Origin: Schistosoma haematobium
Taxonomy: Eukaryota; Platyhelminthes; Trematoda; Strigeidida; Schistosomatidae
Length of the DNA: 64,000 nt
NCBI RefSeq assembly: GCF_000699445.3
Contig: NC_067196.1
Location: forward strand, 41,259,806 to 41,323,805
Direction: 5' to 3'
A program made the translations under genes and the position numbers. Below the pieces are notes generated by a model. That model saw only the letters and a program-made list of their open reading frames with translations, was not told the origin of the DNA and made no database searches. The stretch's first letter is position 1, and every line of letters begins with the position of its first letter. This document shows, in pieces, positions 30,201-39,880 of the stretch.

Positions 30201-31895
30201 GGTTTCATTTTATTTATCAGGCCATGAATATATTGCACTAGTTTTGTGGACCTTTAGCCTGGTTAAAAAACGTTGAGCTCTTATTTAACGGGCATTTCAT
30301 TAGCTGTGGTTGAGTGGTTTGAGCGACATTGCCAAAACACGGGCAAAAGGATATTACATGTAAAAAAACCCATTCACATTTGTATGATGAGTAGAACATA
30401 ATGTTGCTGTAACTCAATGCAACTGCAGATAATTAACTGGAGTTTAAGACAGTCATGAAATTTTAGGAAAACTACTCACTAATAAGTCTTCCAGCTCTAT
30501 CCTTGTTTTCTCGAGTTTCTCTCGGGTGTTTGTATAAATACATCAAGGCTTTCCCGATACCGGATTCTTGAAGAACTTCAGATGACAGTGACTGGAACTC
30601 ACTGAGACTAGTCAACATAGAGTCACGAATAACGAGATTCGGGAGTGTATGGCCAGGTAAAGGGGATAGCCACTCAGTTATAGCGGAAAGCATCCCATTT
30701 TCTATTAAGGCGGATTTCAGGTCAGCCCGCCTAAGAATAGCTAATACTTCTTTGAGCATGTTCAGTTTCTTGGTCGCTGGTCGACTAGCTGTAAGTAACT
30801 GTCTGTCTTCATCGGCAGCACTTTTCATTCGAGAAATGGTTTCAACAATCAAATCATCACTATCATTAAGGAATTCAATATCCCTATTACGTCTACGTCT
30901 TCGTCGTGATTCTTCTTTCTTTTTTTCCATTATCCGGTCGAAGTCGGAAACGAACTCATCATCATGTTCAGACTCTTCATCCCCTTCGTTTTCTCCAGCT
31001 GTCGTAAGGGGACCTTTTTTTGTTACTAACTCACTAGATGTTTGAACTTCAACCTCCTCTTCAATACCTTTGTCCAGTTCATTTTCGGCGAAGCCCTCAA
31101 ATTCTTCTTCTGCATCACTTTCGCCAAATATATCTGCTATGATGCCATCCACTTGAGATTCTGGTTGTTCATCTCTCTCAAAACCTTCGAAGTCTTCATT
31201 GAATTTACCTTGATCTTGATCATCATCATGATCTTCAAAAATGTCAGGGAAATTATTATACTGGAGTGATTCGATAGGAGAATTATGCTTGGTTGTGGGA
31301 TATTTCTCTACAGAATTCACTTGAGGAGTTTCATCGACTTCCTGTTGATGAAACTCTTGCTGATCTTTTTCGCTTACAGACTCTGAGTCATCGTTGCTCT
31401 CGTGTTCGACTTCATCTTCCTGATGCACTTCACTAGAAATATTTGGATCAGTTTTCCTAGTCACATTTACATCTGATGCATGTTCACTTCCGGAATAACT
31501 CAGGGCAGGACTGGATTCGGGAGTTAAAGCCTGACTTGGAGCATAACCTGGGGTAGTGACATCCACAACAGGTTCAACGTGATATTCCCTATCGTAATCC
31601 AGATTCTCCGAAAAATGATTTTGTTCAGATTTAACGATCGAATGCTCACTCGAAGAATCAACTGGAGAATGTGGAGGATTATGAGAATAAGATAAGTGAT
31701 CTTCCAGATCATCACTTAGATCGTCAGAGCCCGAATTCTAAGAATGATCATTTGGCATATTTATAACTTACTTCATCAGCTTCAGAAGGAACATATCTAG
31801 GTTTATATGATACATTTTGATTATCCACAATCCGGCTGCGAACAGGATCATAACCATCATGTTCATCACCAGACTCATCTTCAAAACTTGAATCC
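23924..31895 (-). CDS. IWS1: IWS1 homolog (Spt6-interacting transcription elongation factor), five exons, 5' end missing
   Basis: IWS1 binds Spt6 and travels with RNA polymerase II, linking elongation to mRNA processing and export in the nucleus. The exons recovered on the minus strand are 31895-31772, 31737-30480, 29319-29211, 27259-27203 and 24245-23924. All joins keep the frame and have GT and AG ends, giving at least 622 residues. The N-terminal half is highly acidic and includes 'ADIFGES', also present in human IWS1, where such motifs bind TFIIS N-terminal-type domains. Next come an arginine run and a TFIIS N-terminal-type helical domain with 'EWLSPLPG' and 'GIGKALMYLYKHP', then 'INEWLRPIFN' across a splice. 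The C-terminus has 'LRPGDPG', 'PSNKDYIIRPKW' and a final 'SIEGRNMSL'. The first exon must end with two bases of a codon completed by the G at 31895; I did not find it. Repeats lie in the introns and just upstream. Confidence 0.93.
24790..25303. mobile_element. Composite SINE unit with hammerheads on both strands, inside an IWS1 intron
   Basis: The left half is a minus-sense SINE (hammerhead 24867-24918, then the tRNA-like part to about 25010). The right half ends in a plus-sense hammerhead (25161-25216). The outer ends are inverted copies of each other: 'gggttgtggagattgt' on the left and its complement 'acaatctccacaaatcc' on the right. Both hammerhead copies share the change CAGTGC to CAAAGC in stem I. 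The right core (CTGAGGA, GAAA, GTC) is complete; the left one reads CTGAAGA, which the CUGANGA rule allows. It lies in the intron between the last two IWS1 exons. Confidence 0.8.
26635..26935 (-). mobile_element. RTE 5' UTR-like fragment inside an IWS1 intron
   Basis: A GC-rich block. On the minus strand it contains the module 'gcccgggtgcccaaaccgaa' and 'ccacaccccgagcctt' that also occurs at 33250-33330 upstream of the long family B ORF. The remaining 180 bases differ from that copy, so this is a related but distinct 5' UTR type. No ORF is attached. Confidence 0.6.
27203..27259 (-). CDS. IWS1: IWS1 small exon
   Basis: A 57-base exon with a 'attacag' acceptor and a 'gtaaga' donor, reading 'NEAYNHRDINRELDGEAKG' across its joins. 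It falls where human IWS1 has its short linker before 'LRPGDPG'. Both phases match the neighbouring exons (one base in, two bases out). The identification rests on this fit rather than on strong similarity. Confidence 0.8.
28850..29020. repeat. Possible tRNA-like repeat in an IWS1 intron
   Basis: The segment reads like the inverse of a short interspersed repeat, with a 'ctaacctatgacctattggt' stretch followed by 'gaaccacctct'. It has no second copy in the window, so this is only a suggestion. Confidence 0.2.
29211..29319 (-). CDS. IWS1: IWS1 exon ('NEWLRPIFN' segment)
   Basis: An exon of 109 bases with a 'cattgtag' acceptor and a 'gtaagt' donor. Joined to the main exon it restores an asparagine codon and reads 'NEWLRPIFNLTSDYRTLT', then 'EERKQLDYEHLPKRRNIE'. 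This is the expected continuation of the IWS1 domain. Confidence 0.9.
29316..29712 (-). CDS. Candidate small secreted or anchored protein gene nested in an IWS1 intron
   Basis: Not recognised as any known family. On the minus strand an ATG at 29712 opens 27 codons, 'MNVRISVWILLLLSLLICLI' followed by 'FNKNGAT', which looks like a signal peptide. A 43-base intron (29631-29589, GTGAGA donor, CACAAG acceptor) joins it in frame to 29588-29316. The joined ORF has 117 codons. The mature part has two cysteines ('KCSQWHGHHC'), and the end is hydrophobic ('LITILPLLLIFVSYFY'), as in a membrane or GPI-anchored tail. The stop TAG overlaps the acceptor of the next IWS1 exon. A possible second donor, GTAAATA, lies after 'SQKEG', so further exons are possible. 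The frame could also be chance in AT-rich intron DNA. Confidence 0.35.
30480..31737 (-). CDS. IWS1: IWS1 main exon: acidic region and TFIIS N-terminal-type domain
   Basis: The largest exon, 1,258 bases (419 codons plus one base). It starts 'NSGSDDLSDDLEDH', continues as glutamate- and aspartate-rich sequence with the FG-containing motif near 31125-31145, then has the basic 'KKKEESRRRRRRNRD' segment near 30890-30930. The helical domain that gives IWS1 its identity occupies about 30480-30800. The donor 'gtgagt' begins at 30479; if the frame were read on, it would hit a stop at once. Confidence 0.93.
31738..31771 (-). other. 34-base IWS1 intron
   Basis: A complete intron of only 34 bases, with a GTAAGT donor and a TTCTTAG acceptor, between two in-frame IWS1 exons. 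Very short introns near the 5' end of genes are known from schistosomes. Confidence 0.85.
31772..31895 (-). CDS. IWS1: IWS1 exon (acidic N-terminal segment)
   Basis: An exon of 124 bases: one base plus 41 codons, beginning 'DSSFEDESGDEHDGYD' and ending 'YVPSEADE'. A 'tttgttctag' acceptor precedes it and a 'gtaagt' donor follows it. The next exon starts only 34 bases further on. Upstream of the acceptor (31896-32086) I see no further exon. Confidence 0.85.
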
Positions 31896-32086
31896 CTAGA
31901 ACAAATAAATTAATAAATGAAATCAGAGAAAATAAACTGAAGGGTAATTATGGAGAAATTCAAATAGAATAGTGAAGAACTGAACGAACAGGCTTCCAGA
32001 TGAAGAGAAATTGGGAAAAAACGCTAGGGGCGTCATGCAGTTGCAATCAATGCTCATCTTTACTTTTAGGTGGAATGGTAGCCAAC

Positions 32087-32960
32087 CTAGAAGCTAGAGC
32101 TCGGTTCAATACATACTAGCAACAGAAGTTTCAACCAACTTGCTGACATCAATCCTTTGGTGGCGGTCACTTCGTTGGCCACTGAAAAGTAAGGTAAGAT
32201 TGGCGCAGACGAGGGCATGATCAGAGTGCAGATAGGTACTCCAAAAGGAACGTCAGTCTTGTACACAACCACGCCAGCGGTAGCTGATCGCGATGTGATC
32301 AATCTGAGTCCAGGCTTGAGATGTAGAGGGAGGACGTCAGGTGGTACATTGGCTATGACTGTACCGAAAGTTAGTGCTAGCCAGAAACAGGTTGTGGTCT
32401 GTGCACAGTTGCAGTAGGCGGTCCTCATTATCTGTCTTGCGACCAACAAGTCCCCATCAGCCACCTAAACGACTCTCTTCTGTGCCTAGACGCTCGACCT
32501 GAGCATTCATGTCTCCGGCTAGTACTACAATATCTGTCGAACGCACTTTCTGGAGAAGAACAGTTAACTGGTGATAGAATTCATCTGGGCTGCAATCTGT
32601 CGGGACATAGGCTGAGATGACGAAAAACATCGTTTCTCACGCCGATCTCTTCGCACTTTGATGGAACTTTCTAATCTAACAGCACATAACTGACTGTTAA
32701 TGGGGATTCAATCTATTAGTGCTGCCTCAGCTCTAGCGCTTAGTGCGACACCAACGCCAGAAAGACCAGACGAAGATGCCACAGGGTCACCGGATAAACG
32801 CACGTAAAACAAGCTTTTCGAGGCAACAGATGGAGAGCAAATTTGTAGTACTTCACCAGAGTCTTGAATACGGGTCTCGGATAGGCAACAAACGTCGATA
32901 CCAAGACTTTCCAAAGACATAGCCAGCCCTATCTGTTGAATGGTGGTTTCAGAAAAACTG
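32087..32960 (-). pseudogene. RTE family B, endonuclease fragment (diverged subfamily)
   Basis: On the minus strand this reads 'SLGIDVCCLSETRIQDSGE', then 'LSGDPVASSSGLSGVGVALS', then 'AYVPTDC', the catalytic 'GDMNAQVE', then 'TQIDHIAISYRWRGCVQD' and 'SDHALV'. This is the endonuclease of an RTE-type LINE in the order expected. It differs at many residues from the copy at 33480, so it belongs to another subfamily. The frame shifts near 32700 and stops occur near 32465. The piece ends near 32087, before any RT sequence. It faces away from the plus-strand copy next to it. Confidence 0.8.
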
Positions 32961-33117
32961 CTTCAGTATTCGTATTTGGTGGTAGCATACAATTTTAAAC
33001 CAGGCAGTGATTCTAGAACGTTTAGATAGAAGTTTCCACCATGGGCGAGCTGTTGTATAAGTCGAAAAATAAGTATACACAAAGTGGAAATAAAAGAGAG
33101 TGAATAAGTGACGTAGT

Positions 33118-33118
33118 A

Positions 33119-33166
<48 letters not shown>
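33118..33166. repeat. (AAT)n microsatellite
   Basis: About 16 AAT units between the two opposed RTE copies. Short runs of the same trinucleotide occur at about 342-356, 8100-8120 and 55448-55471. Confidence 0.95.
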
Positions 33167-33167
<1 letters not shown>

Positions 33168-33479
33168 TGAATTATTTGACTGTTAATCGAAGAGTTAAAA
33201 GAATTTTCAGTAAATATCATTTTCATTTTATTTGTGTGTGAGCTGTGACACTGCCCGGGTGCCCATACCGAAGCAGGTGGTTTTCTTAGGGGGCCACACC
33301 CCGAGCCTTTGACCTAAAGGTTTGACCCACAAGAAAGTGGTAACCGCCCTCACATCTCTAGCAGCACTCAAGACCACTGTATTCATTATCAACCTCTTCC
33401 TTCAGTCCATATTACTCCCCCTACATCGCTTTTCAACACTAAACTTCCTCCACAAGTGTCATCATGACCAACGATTCTA

Positions 33480-34245
33480 GTGCGCGAAACACTCCCAGGT
33501 CTACTGAAACCTCGCTCCAAACTACGCATTGGAGCCTTCAACGTACGCATCTTGGCTGAGACTCTAGAATCTCGTACCACTGATGTATGCTGTGTCTCCG
33601 AAACACGCATACAGGATCCTAGTGTGACCATTCACTTGACCTCACCTCGCCTAAACGGAGAGCCGACGAGATACACTCTCCGTGTATCTGGCGACCTGAT
33701 TGCTAGTTCTCATGGACTGGCAGGTGTGGGCACAGCAGTAAGCACGAGAGAGGAACAAGTACTATTAGAATGGATCCCCGTTACCAGTCGTCTGTGTTGT
33801 TCGGCTTAACGGCTCCGTAAGAACTCGAAGAGACAGGAACACACGTCGTTGCCTTTTCGTCGTTTCTGCCTACACTCCCACTGACTGCAGATCGGATGAA
33901 GTTAAAGATGATTTTTACAGAAAGCTTTCTGAACTTCTTCAGAAAGCTTAACGCTCAGACATAGTACTCGTAGGAGGTGACTTTAATGCCCAAGTAGGTA
34001 GCTTAAACCAAAGAGAAAGACATTAAGGTGGGTATTTTGGTATTCCGGCTTAGAGAACAGATAATGGTGATCGTCTGCTGCAACTATGCTCAGACAATCG
34101 TTTATTTTTAGCAAACATTAATTTTAGGCATAAGGAGAGACATCGTCTAACATGGTGACCCCCAGCACCAGACAAACGATGGACTCAAATAGAGTTTATT
34201 GCCGTCAGTCATCGTTGAAGAGTGTCGCTCGTTCTGGAATACCTG
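33480..34245 (+). pseudogene. Endonuclease domain of RTE family B
   Basis: The domain starts 'RIGAFNVRILAETLESRTTD' and continues 'VCCVSETRIQDP', 'VSGDLIASSHGLAGVGTAVS', 'VVSAYTPTDCRSDE' and the catalytic 'VGGDFNAQVGS' near 33975-34005. Next come 'TDNGDRLLQLCSDNRLFLAN' and 'KRWTQIEFIAVSH'. A frameshift near 33785, a TAA near 33948 and later stops inactivate it. The usual aspartate in the 'QIDHI' motif reads 'QIEFI' here. Confidence 0.82.
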
Positions 34246-34780
34246 CGTGGACTCGGATTATGCTCTAATACGGGCACGTATCTCCTTGCGCCTCACTGGA
34301 CACAGGAAAGCCACACCAAGAAGACCCATCAGAAGTGAAGTAAGTGATGAGAAAGCTGGAAATAGATTCCAGGAACAACTGAGGCCCCACTTAGGTAGTT
34401 CTAGAAACGAGGTTGACCCAGATGTTGTTTGGAAAGATATACAAACAGCTGTGGAAACAACAGTGACATCTGTTGGTGATTTAAATCAAAGGGTTACAAA
34501 GTCTATTGCACTGATGGATTCTCGTAAACTCATCCCATCAGGCTCTGAACACGATGATGAGCAAAATCAAAAGAGATGGAAAAAGCGGCGACTATAGGTA
34601 GCAGCAGACAGCTCTTCAGACTCATAAAAGAAACTGGAATTAATAAGTCAAGTGTGAGGCTATCTCGGAAAAAGACGACACTCTCATCTGCTCCCAGTCC
34701 AGACGTTTAGAACGATGGGCGGAACACTTTAAGGAGCAGTTCAGCTGGCCTTCAGTTACTCTACAACATTGAAGTAGCTC
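34200..34780 (+). pseudogene. Linker region of RTE family B
   Basis: A 132-codon open frame (34199-34597) begins just after the endonuclease and contains 'DYALIRARISLRLTGHRK', which is the end of the nuclease ('SDHALV'-type) followed by the basic linker. Past 34597 the frame is lost; a segment reading 'RLERWAEHFKEQFSWPS' near 34700-34760 marks the start of the RT lead-in. Confidence 0.7.
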
Positions 34781-34789
34781 CCCCGACTC

Positions 34790-35750
34790 TAGCTGAGGTT
34801 CAAAGGGATATAGCTAATCTGAAACGAGGAAGAGCAGCTGGACCAGATGGATTGGCCCCAGAGGTCTTTAAATATGGTTGTCCAATTTCAACGATTAGGT
34901 TGACTAATATTTTAGCTAAATCCTGGGAGTTGGACGTTATCCCATCTGACTGGTCTCAGTTACTGATTGCCTCAATATATATCAGAAGGGGGTCAAAATC
35001 ATCCTGCAATAACCATAGAGGGATTAGTTTGACTAAAATAGCATCTAAAGTACTAACCTCAATAATTATCGGGCGCCTAACAAAGACTTGTGGACCGTGA
35101 ACGCGAGAAAACCAGGCTGACCTCAGATCTGGTCGTGACTGCATCGACCACATATTCACCATTCGTCAGGTTCTAGAACACAGGCATGCTTATCGGCGTC
35201 CGACAATGGTGGTCTTTCTTGACTTAAAAGCAGCACTTGATTCTGTAGACCGAGAGGTTCGGTGGCAATGTCTATCATTGAAAGGTGTACCTCAGAAGTA
35301 CGTAGACCTTGTGAAGACTTTACTCGAACACTACTAGTCGAGTCAGAGTTTATGGCGAACTTTCATCTGCTTCCGCAACCTCAAGTGGTGCGCGTCAAGA
35401 CCTACTAATGGAAATAACATTCTCATCGACTGAATTCTCGAGCATTGATTTCCTACCAGTAGGTGAACTTGTCGACTTAGAATACGCAGATGATATAGTC
35501 CTGTTTGGTGAAGACGCTGGTAAAATGCAGTCTTTTGGTAGCACTGAGCAACAATACCAGAATGTTTGGAATGCGCTTCTCTCCCTCTAAATGCAAGTCG
35601 TCGCTTCAGAACTGGTCTGCGTCAACACCTGAACTAAGGATAGGGAGTGAAGTAGTCGAACGCGTTGACAAGTTCACTTATCTTGGAAGTCTGATCAACC
35701 CTAATGGGTTGGTGTCTGACGAAATCTCAGCACGGATTTAAAAAGCTCGC
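34790..35750 (+). pseudogene. Reverse transcriptase region of RTE family B
   Basis: The RT blocks in order are: 'KRGRAAGPDGLAPEVFKYG' near 34822-34880, 'DWSQLLIASIYIRRGSKSSC' near 34950-35010, 'NNHRGISLTKIASKVLTSII' near 35010-35070, and the 'VFLDLKAALDSVDR' block near 35212-35255. The catalytic 'LEYADDIVLFGEDA' follows near 35478-35520. YADD is intact. Frameshifts occur near 35095 and 35575, and stops near 35337 and 35405. The 3' part 'VERVDKFTYLGSLINPNGL' opens the C-terminal domain. Confidence 0.82.
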
Positions 35751-36312
35751 TTGGCTTTTGCCTTACGTCACCTATGGCGAGGGCGAGATATCCGTCTATC
35801 AACAAAAGGACGAGTATACTGCGCGGCAGTCCGTTCTGTTTTAATTTACGGCAGCGAAACATGGCCATTAAGAGTAGAAGACACTCGTAAGCTACTAGTA
35901 TTTGACCACAGATGCCTTGGAAATATTACTCGCATCTGCTGGGATCACCGGGTAAGTAATAGTGAGGCTAGACGCAGGGTATTAGATGATGGTAAATCAG
36001 TTTATGAGGTTGTGAATCTCCATAGACTGAGATGGTTGGACCACGTGTTACGTATACCTGGACACCGATTACCACGACGCGCAATGCTGAATAGTGTAGG
36101 GGATGGTTGGAAGGAAGTTAGGGGCGGCCAAACAAAAACGTGGCATAAGTGCTTGAAGTCACTAACATCTATTCTAAGCCATGTTGGTAGATGCAGACTA
36201 CTTGGTTGCAGTCCGCGTAACTATCGTAACCAATAGTTGGACACTGTGACATGGCTCAGAATCTATCACAATGGCGTGGGTGTATACACCCTTTATCTTC
36301 CCTTAAACTATG
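35751..36312 (+). pseudogene. C-terminal domain of RTE family B
   Basis: Open for 161 codons with 'FALRHLWRGRDIRLSTKGRV', 'RSVLIYGSETWPLR', 'LLVFDHRCLGNITRICW' and 'RLRWLDHVLRIPGHRLPRRA', then 'RNQ', a TAG at 36234 and the last codons reading 'LDTVTWLRIYHNG'. It is homologous in position to the C-terminal part of family A (compare 'TFTYLGSIID' and '[10 protein letters not shown]'). A minus-strand copy of this end lies at 38397-38578. Confidence 0.85.
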
Positions 36313-36770
36313 AGATTAAAGTTATTTCATATTTTTCTTTCTACGGTGTTCGTCTTGCTGTGTTAATGAGGTGTGGCGACTTGGACCGATGCATGTATGT
36401 GCCTGGTCCTACGTTGTAACTGACTGCATGATTATTATGACCAATAGTTTGGGGCTTGAAGTGACATGCCTCGAAACCGTTTGCAATGCATATACTTTTT
36501 ATCCTACCTTAGATACTAAGATTCTAAGTTCCTTGTACATTGTTCTCTATTTTACGAATTTACATTTCCTCCTTGAATCGTATTTCCGATATCTAATTGT
36601 TTATATTATTACTAGTACTGTTAACACATTTACTATTCTGGAATTTGTCCTAATAATTTCATCTCGTGCTAATGGTGTAAGGCAACTTGGACCGATATAC
36701 ACATGTCCCAGGTTCCAAGTTGCGTATGACTGGCTGGTACTAAACCCGGCAAGGTCGATTTACCATTAAC

Positions 36771-37504
36771 TCTGTAAAATAAGGCTGACCAGTGCACTGC
36801 ATAAGTGTTGTATGTGGCTTGATGAAGCAGTGGATTTGTAAGCATATTTATTTACATTATTAACCATCTGTAAGATTAATAAGTATGGATAACATGAAGC
36901 TAACAGGATATCTCTCTCTCTGGTCTAATATACGTTAGGCTCAATATACAAAAGTGGTTGATAAGTGACAAAAAACGTATAAAATCAAAACATATCAAAA
37001 CTCTATAAAGAAACGGACTACCAGCTTGAGTTATTCCAGTCAGTCATGATTAACATGCAGCCTAGAACAAACGTACATCACGAGTTGCCATACAAAACCG
37101 TTACGGTGTAGGTATAGCGGCAAGTATACGTCAGAAAAAATAAAGCCACCATTAGAAATTTTGTCAACCACGTTTTCTTACTTTACTATGTTATTCTCAT
37201 TTGATCCTCGTTGAAACGAATTAAATATTACAGTAAGGGAATTTTCATGTTAAGCTAATTGAAAAATCTACCTTCAACCCGAAAGGCTTATTTAATCATG
37301 TTTTTTCGATAAGCCAGACCCAGTGTCACCTAAGTATTAGGTTCTAATGACCCAACAACCAATGAAATTGACGCACCAGAGCTAACCCGTAACTCACACC
37401 AAGAATAGTCTAGGTTATGGTTTAGTAGAAGTCTTTGAAGTCAACCTAGTTCGTACTTGTGAATCATAAACTACAGGATATAAAGAAAAATACTTATGAC
37501 TTTT
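36771..37504. other. No recognised gene
   Basis: No coding or repeat feature recognised between the RTE 3' UTR and the next LINE remnant. Confidence 0.4.
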
Positions 37505-38170
37505 TCCAGTACTCACTAAGGTTATGGAATCTTTGATCCATGATCGACAAGCAATTGTCTACTGTAAAGAACTTTTTACAAACCAATCGCATGGTTTCAG
37601 AAAGGACTGCCATTGAATTAAAAGGTCTGATGGGAGCGATGGATAACTGGACAAGAATAATTGTTACTAATTTTCGAGTTATAGAATACCCTAGTGAGGT
37701 TAGATGTTAGGGGTTCTGCTCTGTTAATTTACATGAACGACCCTCTGAAATACTTCCTTTTTTCAATTTAAAACTTTAGAGAGAAGTACACACCCAGAAG
37801 AGTAAGTTAACTCAAACTCGATTTCAAAGTTAGCTGAACAACAGATCAACCTTTAATTCTGAAGTGTAAACTGGTCTGTGTGCAGCACGATGCAGAAAAC
37901 ACATACAGTTTGGACAGTTATTGTCATTAGTAAAGATTTATACATATCGATCCGCTATGATGCGAAACTACATGTCAGGTGTAGTGAAATTGTCTTTTGA
38001 GTCAACATTATACAAGTATCTCCGAAATGCATTTTTGACTAGTTTGACGGTAGAAATTCCTATCCTCCATTAAGTAAATGGACAGTCGTTTCTACTAATG
38101 TAAAGAGGATAAAAACAATGCATCGAAAACAAGTTCGGAGATTATTCACAAAAATAGTTCGTGGTCTGAG
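37505..38170 (+). pseudogene. Old LINE reverse transcriptase remnant (CR1/Jockey-like)
   Basis: Scattered plus-strand segments resemble a non-RTE LINE RT: 'KVMESLIHDRQAIVYCKELF' and 'NQSHGFRKDCH' (the 'QHGFRKGRSC' block) near 37518-37615, and 'RGSALLIYMNDPLKYF' (the 'GSVLGPLLFLIYINDLP' block) near 37708-37755. 'KDLYISIRYDAKLHVRCSEI' near 37933-37992 fits the 'DLGV.I...LK...HC' block. Many stops lie between. I infer a decayed CR1- or Jockey-type element; each block alone is weak. Confidence 0.45.
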
Positions 38171-38396
38171 GTTTATATCCTGCAATGGGCGACTGAAGTC
38201 AGACAGTCAGCGACAACGTAGGGTCAGGCACATATGTGCATCGGTTCAAGTTGCCACACCTCATTAGCACAACAAGATGAACACCGTATTCATAGAAGCA
38301 GTTAATTCAGTGGTGGTAATATATAATAGGAAGATTGCATTTAAGGATATAGTAAAGGAAGAGAAAATTAGATTGTAGAAAGAAAGATAATGAGGT

Positions 38397-38578
38397 GATT
38401 CTAATCCCATAGTTTAAGGGAAGATAAAGAGTGTATACACCCACGCCATTGTGATAGATTCTGAGTCATGTCACACGGTCTCCAACTATTGGTTACGATA
38501 GTTACGCGGACTGCAACCAAGTAGTCTGCATCTACCAACATGGCTTAGAATAGATGTTGGTGACTTCAAGCACTAATT
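38397..38578 (-). mobile_element. RTE family B, 3' fragment
   Basis: The reverse complement matches the end of the family B ORF at 36150-36310 almost base for base, including 'gtgtatacacccacgccatt' and 'catctaccaacatggctta' as read on the plus strand. Only about 180 bases are present, typical of a 5'-truncated insertion or of a break. Confidence 0.8.
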
Positions 38579-39204
38579 GAAAGAACTGAGCCAAAACGGC
38601 TCAGGATATAAGAAACTTAAATGCAACTTGATGACTTAGAACCCTAAGGACACTGAAGGTAACCTTTAAAGGTCCCAAATTCGGGACACGTTCATTCCCA
38701 ACAACAAGCTGGGAGCCAAGCATTCGTTGAATTTTAAGCATGTTCATAACTTACAATTCCCTACTGTTCAAAGTGGCCTAATTAACTACGCAGAACATCT
38801 GGTATCTCCTTAAGGATTATTTACTAATATTTTTTATCTTGGGTTGTATTCATATACTTAAGGGGCATCACTGATCTACTACCACAAAATACAGAAGCAT
38901 GTCAGGCGAAGTGTTATAAGTGCAGATAGTAAGTACATTAGCTACAAATGAAAGTACTCACTCCATCAGCATGACAGTGATAGAACTTTAAAGATTAACT
39001 AGCAGCTTAGCCGCAGGCCGATGGACATAGAAGCGACCTTGACGTCAGCCAATCAACAACTGAAACCCATGTGACCCCGATTTTGAACGGCAATACGTTC
39101 GCAGTGTTTAAAATGTTCAATGAGTTTGTCCTGTTGCACACTTTCGATCACTTTTCCTTTCATCCACTCAATGAGTGTTTGATACTACGGCTGTAATTTT
39201 CAGC
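38579..39204. other. No recognised gene
   Basis: No coding or repeat feature recognised on either strand between the RTE family B fragment and the next LINE remnant. Confidence 0.35.
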
Positions 39205-39880
39205 GAAGATCATTGGGTCTTCGATTCATTTTTATGCCGGTGACGTTCAAATTTGTCGAGAAATAACAGAAGATGAAAATGCATGTCCACTTAAGGCTGA
39301 ATTAGACGTTCTAGTTAACTTGTCCAAAACTGAGTTGATGTCCATCAACACAGCAAGATGTTTCTACACGCAGGCAAATGTTTATAAGGATATAAGGGTG
39401 TCGGTGCCTTCAGTCTTGTTTCACAACGATCTAGAATTAACACGGAACGACGATCCTAAAACCATGGCTCACTTTCGTGCGGATGCACTTCGAGGGTTTG
39501 GAAGCCTTCAAACCTTTATACGGGCACAAGTATGTTCACTACAGAATACACAATATTAGATCCAAACTTGAAAATGCGTTCAGGGTGAAGGCACCCGTTT
39601 ACAATGTGTTTCAGATATCTTAGAAAAATACTAAGGCCAGCTACCCGTGCGATGTCGAAATTCTGATGGCTACCGGATAAAAAGTTACCAGATAAGTTAA
39701 ATATATTTACTCCGTCCTACTTCCGATTAAGGGGTGGTCTGATTTTGATGTATTAAATACTAAGGAGTGTTTCCGGACCTAATATGTTTAAACGTCAAGG
39801 AAAAGCAAATCTTCTGTGGCATACAAGTTTCACAATATGTCACCAACTCTTGAAACTTGTAACAGCCTGTCCCGAGTAGT
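39205..39880 (+). pseudogene. Old LINE remnant: end of reverse transcriptase and C-terminal region
   Basis: The plus strand begins with 'FYAGDVQICREITEDEN' (the FADD-type catalytic block, here with the first aspartate changed to glycine), then 'LKAELDVLVNLSKTELMSIN' (the 'LQ.DL..L..WS..W.M.FN' block), and 'PSVLFHNDLELT'. Further on come 'GFGSLQTFIRAQ' and 'YFRLRGGLILMY', typical of the region after the RT in CR1-like LINEs of flatworms. The middle is open for about 79 codons (39320-39559). It may be another copy of the family whose tail is at 62985-63240. Confidence 0.6.

Larger units (their letters stand above)
33241..36770 (+). mobile_element. RTE-type LINE, family B, nearly full-length decayed copy
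   Basis: A LINE of about 3.5 kb on the plus strand. It has a GC-rich 5' UTR (33241-33478), an endonuclease (33480-34200), a linker (34200-34780), an RT (34790-35750), a C-terminal domain (35751-36310) and a 3' UTR. The layout is that of RTE-clade elements such as schistosome SR2 or Perere-3; the exact family is not assigned. The catalytic motifs GDFNAQVG and YADD are both kept, but stops and frameshifts break the ORF at least eight times. The 3' UTR holds two imperfect copies of a 'acttggaccgat' segment (36378 and 36682). Confidence 0.85.

Noticed and set aside
31524..31715. A separate 63-codon minus-strand ORF overlapping IWS1.
   Set aside because: It is a shadow frame of the large IWS1 exon, whose own frame is supported by protein similarity and splice phases.
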